DNA of 64,000 nucleotides from VRUE01 sp963697805. GTDB lineage: Bacteria > Actinomycetota > Thermoleophilia > Solirubrobacterales > 70-9. The stretch spans positions 310,001-374,000 of the forward strand of contig CAVOPB010000001.1 of the NCBI GenBank assembly GCA_963697805.1. The letters run 5' to 3'. The notes under the pieces are model-generated. The model worked only from the letters and a program-made list of their open reading frames with translations, did not search any database and was not told where the DNA came from. Made by a program: the position numbers and the translations under genes. This document shows positions 1 through 7,070 of this stretch, one piece after another (the first letter of the stretch is position 1; each line of letters opens with the position of its first letter).

Positions 1-814
1 GATGGGGCGCCCGAAAGGGCCTGCCTCCCAGAGGCCCGCCGTCGAGCCTGCCGCAGGCGCTGGCGATCCGCGCCACCTCGAGCGCCTCGAGCGCCGCCAG
101 CGGCGGCAGGATCGAGGGCAGCCGGGCAGCCGCCAGTGACTTGCCGGCGCCCGGCGGGCCGACGACGAGCAGGCTGTGACCGCCCGCCGCGGCGACCTCG
201 AGGGCGTAACGCAGATGGCGCTGGCCGCGCAGGTCGGCGAGGTCGGGCGCGCTCGATGCGGAGTCGGAGTGGAGCGGCAGCGGCGGCGGCCGCTCGGCGA
301 TCTCCGCCCCCGCGGCCAACCCTGCGAGCTGGCCGAGGCTCTCGATCGGAATCACCTCGATGCCGTCGACCAGCGCCGCCTCGGAGCCGTTGGCGGCGGG
401 GACGACGATCGAGTCCTCCCCCGCCTCGCGGGCCGCCTCGGCGACGGCGAGGGCGCCGTGGACGGGCCGGACCGAGCCGTCGAGAGCGAGCTCGCCGACC
501 ATCGCCAGCCGCCGCGGCTCGGACCAGCTCAACTGGCCCGAGGCGGTCAGGAGCGCCGCCGCCATCGGCAGGTCGAGGCCGGGCCCGGCCTTGCGGACAC
601 TCGCCGGAGCGAGGTTGGCGACGATCCGCCGCAGCGGGAACTCGAAACCGCAGTTCGTGATCGCCGCCCGCACCCGCTCACGTGCCTCTCTGACGGCGGC
701 GTCCGGAAGGCCGACCACGGAGAAGGCGGGAAGGCCCCGCCGCACGTCGACCTCGACCCGGACGGGGCGGGCCGAGATCCCGTCCAGCGTGAATGTCCGC
801 GAGGTGGCGAGCAT
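1..814 (-). CDS. comM: ComM/YifB-family Mg-chelatase-like AAA+ ATPase, 5' part only
   Basis: The N-terminal ~271 codons are present; the rest runs off the left edge. ComM proteins are AAA+ helicase-like ATPases; in naturally competent bacteria they promote branch migration during recombination of incoming DNA. The translation shows the N-terminal ChlI-like domain (LPAFSVVGLPDAAVREAR, AGPGLDLPMAAALL) and then a Walker A loop, GPPGAGKS, at about residue 220. I start at the ATG at 814 because MLATSRTFTLDGI matches the usual family beginning; an in-frame ATG at 835 would add seven residues. rnhB-yraN-comM-dprA is a common neighbourhood, so dprA may lie just beyond the edge. Family assignment is firm; a competence role here is inference. 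Confidence 0.93.
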   Translation of the reverse strand, partial: MLATSRTFTLDGISARPVRVEVDVRRGLPAFSVVGLPDAAVREARERVRAAITNCGFEFPLRRIVANLAPASVRKAGPGLDLPMAAALLTASGQLSWSEPRRLAMVGELALDGSVRPVHGALAVAEAAREAGEDSIVVPAANGSEAALVDGIEVIPIESLGQLAGLAAGAEIAERPPPLPLHSDSASSAPDLADLRGQRHLRYALEVAAAGGHSLLVVGPPGAGKSLAAARLPSILPPLAALEALEVARIASACGRLDGGPLGGRPFRAPH

Positions 815-971
815 CGGGGCGAGCCTGTCGGTCATCGACGCGCGGGTGGCGCGTCGATCTCAAGAAGTCCGCAGACCCTCTGTGCCGTAACGGCGACTGC
901 CCGCCAACCGTCCCACTGCCCTTGCGTTCTGCGCGCCACCCGTGCGCGCCGCGCCCCTAGCGTCGGCGCCG

Positions 972-1349
972 ATGACCATCGCCCGCCAGCGGATCGGACG
1001 CCGCGCCGAGGACCTGGTGGCGGCGCGGCTCGTGGCCGCCGGCTGGCGGATCGTCGAGCGCAACGCCCGGACCCGGGTCGGCGAGATCGACATCGTCGCC
1101 CTCGAGGGCCGGACCCTCGTCTTCGTCGAGGTCAAGGCCGGGCTGGCGGGCTCCGACCTCGGGCCGGAGCGACCGGTGCTCGCCGTCGGCCCCCGCAAGC
1201 AACTGCGGATCCGCCGAGTGGCGGTCGCCTGGATCGCGACCCGCCGGCAGGCCCCCGCCTACGGGGAGATCCGCTTCGACGTCGTCGGCGTCAGCTTCGA
1301 CCGCGCCGGGACCAACCTCGCGGTCGAGCACATCCGCAACGCCTTCTAG
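972..1349 (+). CDS. yraN: YraN/UPF0102 family predicted nuclease
   Basis: Small protein of about 125 residues with the UPF0102 fold related to Holliday-junction resolvases. Visible motifs are GRRAEDLVAARLVAAGW near the N terminus and the PD-(D/E)XK-like pair GEIDIVA and LVFVEVKA. The start at 972 (MTIARQRIGRRAED) is preferred over an upstream ATG at 942, whose ten extra residues look unlike the family. The gene is on the plus strand while rnhB and comM on either side are on the minus strand, and its stop ends one base before the rnhB stop, tail to tail. In most bacteria yraN is collinear with rnhB and comM, so a local one-gene inversion is the likely explanation. The biochemical role of the family is poorly established. 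Confidence 0.9.
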   Translation: MTIARQRIGRRAEDLVAARLVAAGWRIVERNARTRVGEIDIVALEGRTLVFVEVKAGLAGSDLGPERPVLAVGPRKQLRIRRVAVAWIATRRQAPAYGEIRFDVVGVSFDRAGTNLAVEHIRNAF

Positions 1350-1350
1350 C

Positions 1351-1998
1351 TCAGGTCGAGAGCTCGAGCTGGCTGTAGGCGACCGACTGGAACGAGCGGC
1401 GGTGAAGCGGCGAGATCCCGATCCGCTCGATCGCGGCCCGATGCTCGGACGTCGAGTAGCCGACGTGCTCGTCGAATCCCCAACCGGGGTGCTGCTCGGC
1501 GATCCCGTGCATGTATCGGTCCCGGGTCACCTTGGCGAGCACCGATGCGGCCGCGATCGCGGCGCTGGTCCCATCCCCTTCGACGACCGCCCGGTGCGGG
1601 ACGGCGCACCTGCGCAGCGAGAAGCCGTCGACGAGGCAGGTCGCCTCATCGTCCGGCCGCAGCCTCTCGAGCGCGCTCGAGAGTGCCTCGAGGTTCGTCA
1701 CGTGCAGGCCGCGGTCGTCGATGCCGCGCACGCAGCGGATCACGATCGAGGCCCGCGCCGCGGCCCGCAGCACCGCCGGGTAGATCTCCTCACGGCGCTC
1801 TACGTCCATCTGCTTCGAGTCGTGGAGGCCGGCCAGCGAGAGCCGGTCCGAGCGCGACAGCGAGCCGTAGTCGATCAGCACCGCGGCGGCGACCAACGGC
1901 CCGGCCAGGCAGCCGCGCCCGGCCTCATCGGCCCCGGCGACGAGGCGGCTGCCGAGGGCGCGATCGAAGGTGAAGAGGCGCTGGGTCCGCGCCAGCAT
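1351..1998 (-). CDS. rnhB: Ribonuclease HII
   Basis: Cleaves the RNA strand of RNA-DNA hybrids and removes single ribonucleotides misincorporated into DNA. The 215-residue product carries the RNase HII signature GADEAGRGCLAGPLVAAAV near residue 20, giving the catalytic Asp-Glu pair, and later acidic residues in LVDGFSL and TRDRYM. The ATG at 1998 gives the normal family length. A longer frame to 2136 exists, but it would overlap lepB and add a low-complexity Arg/Ser-rich leader. It follows lepB with a 31-nt gap, as in the common rplS-lepB-rnhB operon. Alpha/beta family assignment is secure. Confidence 0.95.
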   Translation of the reverse strand: MLARTQRLFTFDRALGSRLVAGADEAGRGCLAGPLVAAAVLIDYGSLSRSDRLSLAGLHDSKQMDVERREEIYPAVLRAAARASIVIRCVRGIDDRGLHVTNLEALSSALERLRPDDEATCLVDGFSLRRCAVPHRAVVEGDGTSAAIAAASVLAKVTRDRYMHGIAEQHPGWGFDEHVGYSTSEHRAAIERIGISPLHRRSFQSVAYSQLELST

Positions 1999-2029
1999 CC
2001 GGCGGCGCGTGCGGGAGCTGCCAGAGCGC

Positions 2030-2581
2030 TTAGAGGATTCCGACCCGGTCGGGTGGCCAGTAGGTGGCGAAGGCCTTGCCGATGATCCACTTGCGGGGGA
2101 CGGGCCCCCAGAATCGGCTGTCGTCGCTCGCCCCACGGTTGTCGCCCATCATGAAGTAATGATCCGGCGGAATCACGATCGTATCCGGCAAATTGCAGGC
2201 TCCGCCGCCTCCGCAGGGGATCGTGTAGGGCTCATCGGTCTTCTCTTCACCGTTGACGACCGGGTGCCCGTCCCTGATGCTCAATCGATCTCCCGGCCCG
2301 GCCACCACCCGCTTGATGAAGTTCTGGCTCGAGCGAGCCTCCGTCGGCGTGTCGCAGGCCTGGCGCGGCGAATGAGGGGCTCCGCACTGGACGCCCTGAT
2401 CGGCCCCGGCCGGCGGATGGAAGACGACGATGTCGCCGATGCTGGGATCGGTGAAGTGGTAGAGGAAGCGGTTGACCAGGACCCGCTGGCCGACGTCCAG
2501 CGTCGGCTCCATCGATTCCGAGGGGATCTGGTACGGCTTGACGATGAACGCCTGAAGCAGCAGTGCGAGGCCGAGCGCCAT
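2030..2581 (-). CDS. lepB: Signal peptidase I, N terminus uncertain
   Basis: Membrane-bound serine protease that removes signal peptides from secreted proteins. The catalytic Ser region IPSESMEPTL lies just after the membrane segment, the Lys region is NFIKRVVAGPGD, and the C-terminal box is GDNRGASDDSRFWGPV. The only ATG (2581) would begin in the middle of the transmembrane helix. The in-frame sequence upstream (LNPRIPKPEST, then GGLIELVVIVA) completes a normal helix and a short cytosolic head, so translation probably begins upstream. No ATG, GTG or TTG exists in that extension. A CTG at 2650 overlaps the rplS TGA stop as CTGA and is the best candidate. A Cys-containing loop (VQCGAP to QACDT) sits between the catalytic boxes. 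Confidence 0.92.
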   Translation of the reverse strand: MALGLALLLQAFIVKPYQIPSESMEPTLDVGQRVLVNRFLYHFTDPSIGDIVVFHPPAGADQGVQCGAPHSPRQACDTPTEARSSQNFIKRVVAGPGDRLSIRDGHPVVNGEEKTDEPYTIPCGGGGACNLPDTIVIPPDHYFMMGDNRGASDDSRFWGPVPRKWIIGKAFATYWPPDRVGIL

Positions 2582-2646
2582 CGCGACGATGACGACGAGC
2601 TCGATCAGCCCGCCGGCGGTGCTTTCAGGCTTGGGGATGCGCGGGT

Positions 2647-3378
2647 TCAGGCCGAGCCCTTGTCGGAGTCGTCGGATTGCTCGCCCTCGCCGTCATCGGT
2701 CGAGTCCTCCGCGGGGGCCTGCTCCTCCTCGGCCTCCGTCTCGGTCTCGGTCTCACTCGACTCCGGCTCCTCGGCCTCCAACGTCTCCGAGTCCGACGCC
2801 GCAGCCTCGACGGCGGCGTCCGACTCTGCCTCATCCTCTGCGGGGGCCTCAGCCTCCGCATCAACCTCGCCCGAATCGGCCGCCTCGGTGGTCTCCTCAG
2901 CGGTCTCCTCCGTGCCCTCCGGGGCCTCGCCGTGCTCGGCGGCCTCGGCCTCCTCGACCGTTACGCCCTCGGCATCGACCGCCTCCGGCTCCTCGGCCGC
3001 GGTCGGGGTCGAGATCATCTCCTCGTCGATGCCCCAGCGCCGCTCGGCGACCCTGGCCGCCTTGCCGATCCGCCCACGCAGGTAGTAGAGCTTCGCCCGG
3101 CGGACGTCGCCGCGCGCCGCGATCTCGAGTTTCTCGATCTTCGGCGAGTGCAGGGGGAATGTCCGCTCCACGCCGACGCCGAACGACTGCTTGCGGACGG
3201 TGAACGTCTCACGCGCGCCCGAGCCCTGGCGCTTGAGGACGATCCCCTCGAAGACCTGGGTTCGGCGGCGGTTGCCCTCGACGACCTGGAAATGGACGCG
3301 CACGCGATCGCCCGGCTCGAAGGAGGGGATCCCCTGCCGCTGCTGGCGTCGCTCGATGCTGTCGATAACACTGCTCAT
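2647..3378 (-). CDS. rplS: Ribosomal protein L19 with a long acidic C-terminal tail
   Basis: The first ~118 residues are a normal L19 (IPSFEPGDRVRVHF, VQVFEG-type strand VFEGIVLKRQG, FPLHSPKIEKLEI, KLYYLRGRIGKAARV), a 50S protein at the interface with 30S. After that comes a tail of roughly 125 residues almost entirely Glu, Asp, Ala, Ser and Thr. Ordinary L19 is about 115-120 residues, so the protein is twice the usual length. The start at 3378 (MSSVIDSIERRQQRQG) fits the family; a longer frame to 3420 adds a non-homologous leader. The gene follows trmD by 71 bp. The tail is predicted disordered; its function is unknown to me. Confidence 0.95.
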   Translation of the reverse strand: MSSVIDSIERRQQRQGIPSFEPGDRVRVHFQVVEGNRRRTQVFEGIVLKRQGSGARETFTVRKQSFGVGVERTFPLHSPKIEKLEIAARGDVRRAKLYYLRGRIGKAARVAERRWGIDEEMISTPTAAEEPEAVDAEGVTVEEAEAAEHGEAPEGTEETAEETTEAADSGEVDAEAEAPAEDEAESDAAVEAAASDSETLEAEEPESSETETETEAEEEQAPAEDSTDDGEGEQSDDSDKGSA

Positions 3379-3399
3379 GGCTGTCTGCGGGCGCTCCGT

Positions 3400-3429
3400 A
3401 AAAAAGCCGCCGGAGCCCATGGGGGCGCC
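3400..3429 (-). terminator. Possible weak terminator or attenuator between trmD and rplS
   Basis: On the minus strand a short GCCC/GGGC stem extended by a GG/CC pair is followed a few bases later by six consecutive T, rare in this GC-rich DNA. It lies in the trmD-rplS spacer and could reduce read-through or modulate rplS. The stem has a mismatch and the T run is not immediately adjacent, so support is weak. Confidence 0.3.
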
Positions 3430-3449
3430 GCGCGGTTGCGGAATCGTAC

Positions 3450-4127
3450 CTACTCCGGGCCCCGGTCGAACTCTTCGGCCCGGATCCGGCTCTGCTCGGC
3501 CCGCCAGCTGCTCACCTTGCCGTGGTCGCCGGAGACGAGCACGTCCGGGACCTGCCAGCCCCGATAGTTCGGTGGCCGCGTGTAGTGCGGGTACTCAGGT
3601 GCCCCCTCGAGGATCATGCTGAAGGACTCCTCGACGGCGCTCTGCTCATGCCCCAGCGCCCCCGGCAGCTTGCGCATCACGACGTCGGCGACGACCATCG
3701 CGGGCAGCTCGCCACCGGCGAGGACGTAACGACCGATCGAGACCTCCTCGTCGGCGAGGTGCTCGTGGACGCGCTCGTCGAAGCCCTCGTAGCGACCGCA
3801 GAGCAGCGCCACGTGCGGCTCCTGGGTGAGGCGATCGGCGGTCTCGTCGTCCAGCACCCGGCCGGTCGGCGATAGCAGCACGATCCGCGGCCGGCCGCCG
3901 TCCGGGTAGGCAGCCTCGAGGGCGGCATCGACCACATCGACCCGCAGCACCATCCCCGCCCCGCCGCCGTAGGGAGCGTCGTCGACCTGGCCCGCGCTCA
4001 GTGGCGTCGTGTCGCGATAGTTGAAGAGCCGCAGCTCGTTCCCCTTGCCGAGGGCGTTCTGGACCGAGCGCTGCGACCGGAACCAGTCGAACGCCTCCGG
4101 GAACAGGGTGAAGATGTCGAGCTTCAA
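3450..4127 (-). CDS. trmD: tRNA (guanine-N1)-methyltransferase
   Basis: Methylates G37 of tRNAs that read CNN codons, preventing +1 frameshifting. The 225-residue SPOUT enzyme shows the N-terminal MKLDIFTLFPEAF, DDAPYGGGAGMVL, and the trefoil-knot SAM site LLCGRYEGFDERV with GRYVLAGGELPAM. The start codon overlaps the khpA stop in an ATGA junction, implying translational coupling. In most bacteria rimM sits between khpA and trmD; here there is no room for it. Confidence 0.97.
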   Translation of the reverse strand: MKLDIFTLFPEAFDWFRSQRSVQNALGKGNELRLFNYRDTTPLSAGQVDDAPYGGGAGMVLRVDVVDAALEAAYPDGGRPRIVLLSPTGRVLDDETADRLTQEPHVALLCGRYEGFDERVHEHLADEEVSIGRYVLAGGELPAMVVADVVMRKLPGALGHEQSAVEESFSMILEGAPEYPHYTRPPNYRGWQVPDVLVSGDHGKVSSWRAEQSRIRAEEFDRGPE

Positions 4128-4354
4128 TCGAGGATTTCGACGATAACTCGTCGGTCGATCCTCACCGCGGCGGCCTTCGCGATCGTCCTGATCGCGTTCG
4201 CGACCCGGCCGCCTTTGCCGATCACACGGCCGAGGTCGTCCTCGGCGACGGAGATCTCGTAGACCAGGTCGCCTTCCTCCTCGAGCTCCTCGACGACAAC
4301 CGCCTCGGGATCCTCGACGAGTGCCCTGACGAGGAACTCGAGAAGCTCGGTCAT
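4124..4354 (-). CDS. khpA: KhpA/YlqC family KH-domain RNA-binding protein
   Basis: A 76-residue single KH domain with the GxxG loop in GRVIGKGGRVANAIR. In Gram-positive bacteria KhpA pairs with KhpB and binds many RNAs, affecting growth and division. It lies between rpsP and trmD in the conserved 30S/tRNA-modification operon. A CAGAT-type repeat fills the spacer separating it from rpsP upstream, and its stop overlaps trmD. Confidence 0.93.
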   Translation of the reverse strand: MTELLEFLVRALVEDPEAVVVEELEEEGDLVYEISVAEDDLGRVIGKGGRVANAIRTIAKAAAVRIDRRVIVEILD

Positions 4355-4361
4355 AACACCG

Positions 4362-4422
4362 CTTCGCGCTTGGCTCGCGGCGCGAGGAAACAGACTGCGA
4401 CGCTTGCTCGCTCCGCGCTCAT
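4362..4422 (+). repeat. CAGAT element, copy A (rpsP-khpA spacer)
   Basis: Core CAGACTGCGACGC at 4391-4403. The left arm forms a hairpin (CTTCGCGC with GCGCGAGG across a ~10-nt loop); the right arm is a GCTTGCTCGCTCCGCGCTC block ending directly at the rpsP stop codon. It occupies nearly the whole spacer. Confidence 0.7.
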
Positions 4423-4677
4423 CTAACTGCCGGAGGCGGCGATGCCCTTGGTGCGCAGCAGGGTCGCCACCGTCTCGGAAGGCTGGGCGCCGTGCTCGAG
4501 CCAGTGACGGGCGCGCTCCTCGTCGAACTCGATCGTCGAGGGCTCGGTCTGCGGGTTGTAGCGGCCGATCGTCTCGATCGTCCGACCGTCACGCGGCGAG
4601 CGTTTGTCGGCGACGACGATCCGCCATACCGGGTTCTTCTTCGAACCCACCCTTCTGAGTCTGATTCTCACTGCCAT
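4423..4677 (-). CDS. rpsP: Ribosomal protein S16
   Basis: An 84-residue 30S protein with the standard N terminus MAVRIRLRRVGSKKNPVWR and the block IETIGRYNPQTEPS. It lies 14 bp after ffh, the common ffh-rpsP-khpA-trmD-rplS order. Length and sequence are normal; the stop codon abuts CAGAT copy A. Confidence 0.97.
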   Translation of the reverse strand: MAVRIRLRRVGSKKNPVWRIVVADKRSPRDGRTIETIGRYNPQTEPSTIEFDEERARHWLEHGAQPSETVATLLRTKGIAASGS

Positions 4678-4691
4678 TGGACTGCGGCAGG

Positions 4692-6056
4692 TTAGCGCCT
4701 TCGGATCTTCGGGCGTGGGGCGCCGCCGCCCATCTGGGCCAGCTGCTCCGGGCTCGGCATGTTCCCGGAGACCATCTGGCGCATCAGTTTTCGCATCTGC
4801 TCGAACTGTTTCAGCAGCTGCTTCACATGCTGGACACGGACGCCGGAGCCGCTTGCGATCCGCTTGCGCCGCGAGCCGTTGATTACCGAGGGGTTGACCC
4901 GCTCTTCCGGCGTCATCGAGAGGATGATCGCCTCGACCCGGTCGAGCTCGCCCTCGTCGACCTCGGCATTCTTCAGCTGTTTCATCGCCCCCATCCCCGG
5001 CAGCATCCCGATCAGGCCGCTCAGCGGCCCCATCTTCCGCACCTGCCGCATCTGCTGGAGGAAGTCTTCGAGGGTGAAGCGGTCGCTTTCCAGCTTCTTC
5101 TGCAGGTCTTCGGCCTCGCGCTCGTCGACCTGCTCCTCGGCTTTCTCGATCAGGCTGAGGACGTCTCCCATGCCGAGGATCCGCGACGCCATCCGGTCGG
5201 GGTGGAAGGCCTCGAACGCCTCGAGCTTCTCGCCGGTGGAAGCGAACAGGATCGGCTTGCCGGTCACCGCCTTGACCGAGAGCGCGGCGCCACCGCGGGC
5301 GTCGCCGTCGAGCTTTGTCATTACGACCCCGTCGAACTCGGCCGCCTCGGCGAAGGATTCCGCGACCGCGACGGCGTCCTGGCCGGTCATCGCGTCGACC
5401 ACGAGGAGGACGTCATGCGGCTTCGTGCGCTTGCGAATCTTCGCCAGCTCGGCCATCAGCTCCTCATCGATGTGGAGGCGGCCGGCGGTGTCGACGATGA
5501 GGACGTCGCGACGGTCCTCGCGGGCCCGATCGAGCGCCCAGGCGGCGATCTCGACCGGGTCGGCATCGGTCCCCTGCTCGTAGACGTGGGCCCCCGCGCG
5601 GGCGCCGACAGTGACCAGCTGCTCGACCGCAGCCGGGCGGTAGACGTCACAGGCGGCCAGCGCCACGTCCTTGCCGCCCTTGGCGAGGTACTGGGCGAGC
5701 TTGGCGCAGGCGGTCGTCTTCCCCGAGCCCTGCAGGCCGGCCATCAGGATCACCGTCGGGCCGGTGGAGGAGAGGGCGAGCTCGCGCCCGGAGCCGCCCA
5801 TCAGCTCGGTCAGCTCCTCGTTGACGATCTTGACCACCTGCTGGCCGGGGTCGAGGCTCTCCATCACCTCGCTGCCGAGGCAGCGCTCCTTCAGCTCCTT
5901 GGTGAAGGCTTTGACGACCTTGAAGTTGACGTCGGCCTCGAGCAGGGCGAGGCGGATCTCGCGCATCGCGGCATCGACGTCGCCCTCGCTGAGCTTGCCG
6001 CGCGAGCGGACATCGGAGAGCGTCGCCTGGAGGCGGTCTGAGAGTTGGTCGAACAC
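4692..6056 (-). CDS. ffh: Signal recognition particle protein Ffh (SRP54)
   Basis: GTPase that binds signal sequences on nascent membrane proteins together with 4.5S RNA. The 454-residue product has an N domain, a G domain with P-loop GLQGSGKTT at ~107-115, DTAGRLH, and TKLDGDARGGAAL, then a Met-rich M domain (FLQQMRQVRKMGPLSG, GMLPGMGAMKQ). It is 18 bp after ftsY, which encodes its receptor, so both SRP partners are co-transcribed. The SRP RNA gene is not in this window as far as I can tell. Confidence 0.98.
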   Translation of the reverse strand: MFDQLSDRLQATLSDVRSRGKLSEGDVDAAMREIRLALLEADVNFKVVKAFTKELKERCLGSEVMESLDPGQQVVKIVNEELTELMGGSGRELALSSTGPTVILMAGLQGSGKTTACAKLAQYLAKGGKDVALAACDVYRPAAVEQLVTVGARAGAHVYEQGTDADPVEIAAWALDRAREDRRDVLIVDTAGRLHIDEELMAELAKIRKRTKPHDVLLVVDAMTGQDAVAVAESFAEAAEFDGVVMTKLDGDARGGAALSVKAVTGKPILFASTGEKLEAFEAFHPDRMASRILGMGDVLSLIEKAEEQVDEREAEDLQKKLESDRFTLEDFLQQMRQVRKMGPLSGLIGMLPGMGAMKQLKNAEVDEGELDRVEAIILSMTPEERVNPSVINGSRRKRIASGSGVRVQHVKQLLKQFEQMRKLMRQMVSGNMPSPEQLAQMGGGAPRPKIRRR

Positions 6057-6074
6057 GGCAAACCAGCTTAGGGA

Positions 6075-7070
6075 CTACTCGGCAAGCAGCGCCTCGGCAA
6101 AATCGGTGGGGTCGAACGGGCGCAGGTCCTCGAGCTTCTCGCCGGTCCCGATCAGTTTGACCGGGATCTCGAGCTCGCTGGCGATCGCGAGGACGATTCC
6201 CCCCTTGGCGGTCCCGTCGAGCTTGGTGAGGACGACGCCGTCGACCTCGGCCGCTTCGGAGAAGACCTTCGCCTGGCGCAGGCCGTTCTGGCCGGTCGTC
6301 GCGTCGATCGAGATCAGCGTCTCGTGCGGGGCGCCGGGAAGCTGCTTACCGATCACCCGCCGCACCTTTGCCAGCTCATCCATCAGATTGCCCTGGGTGT
6401 GGAGGCGGCCGGCGGTGTCGACGATGACGACGTCGGCGCCGCGGGCACGCGCCGCCTCGACCGCGTCGTAGGCGACCGCCCCGGGGTCGCCGCCGGGCTC
6501 GGAGCGGACCAGCTCGGCCCCGGCGCGGTCGGCCCACTCGGCGAGCTGCTCGGCGGCGGCGGCGCGGTAGGTGTCGGCGGCGGCGAGGATGACCGAGAGG
6601 CCGAACTCGCCCGTCAGGTGCGAGGCGATCTTGCCGATCGTCGTCGTCTTGCCGGTCCCGTTGACCCCGACCATCAGCAGCACCGCCGGCTCGGCTCCGA
6701 GCGCGAGCGGCGCCCGGCCGGTCGAGGCGACCTCGGCGACGATCTCGATCAGCCGCCGCTGGACCGACTCGCCATCGGCGGGGACAGCGCCGCTCTCGAC
6801 CTCCTGCTCGAGCCGCTCGACGATCGCCGCCGTGGTCGGGGCGCCGACGTCGGCGAGGATCAGCGCCTCCTCGAGCCGCTCCCAGGTCTCCTCGTCGATC
6901 CGGTCGAAGAGGCTGGCCGAGATCTCCTCGGTGAGCGCCCGGCGGCTGCTCGAGAGGCTCTCACGCAGGCGGCGGAAGACGCCGCGTCGCCCCTCCTCGG
7001 TCTCAGGCTCCGAGGTGCTGGCGGTCTCCCTCGACCCCAGATCGACTATCTCGTCCCAGCCCGTTGCCAT
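6075..7070 (-). CDS. ftsY: Signal recognition particle receptor FtsY
   Basis: SRP receptor GTPase that docks Ffh-ribosome complexes at the membrane. The 331-residue protein has a short acidic N-terminal stretch, an NG domain with GVNGTGKTTTIGKIA, DTAGRLHTQGNL and TKLDGTAKGGI. It lacks the long acidic A domain of E. coli FtsY, as in many actinobacteria. The ATG at 7070 is the only conventional start and lies 68 bp inside the 3' end of the upstream acyltransferase gene, in another frame. No strong Shine-Dalgarno is seen there, so coupling to the upstream gene is plausible. Confidence 0.96.
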   Translation of the reverse strand: MATGWDEIVDLGSRETASTSEPETEEGRRGVFRRLRESLSSSRRALTEEISASLFDRIDEETWERLEEALILADVGAPTTAAIVERLEQEVESGAVPADGESVQRRLIEIVAEVASTGRAPLALGAEPAVLLMVGVNGTGKTTTIGKIASHLTGEFGLSVILAAADTYRAAAAEQLAEWADRAGAELVRSEPGGDPGAVAYDAVEAARARGADVVIVDTAGRLHTQGNLMDELAKVRRVIGKQLPGAPHETLISIDATTGQNGLRQAKVFSEAAEVDGVVLTKLDGTAKGGIVLAIASELEIPVKLIGTGEKLEDLRPFDPTDFAEALLAE

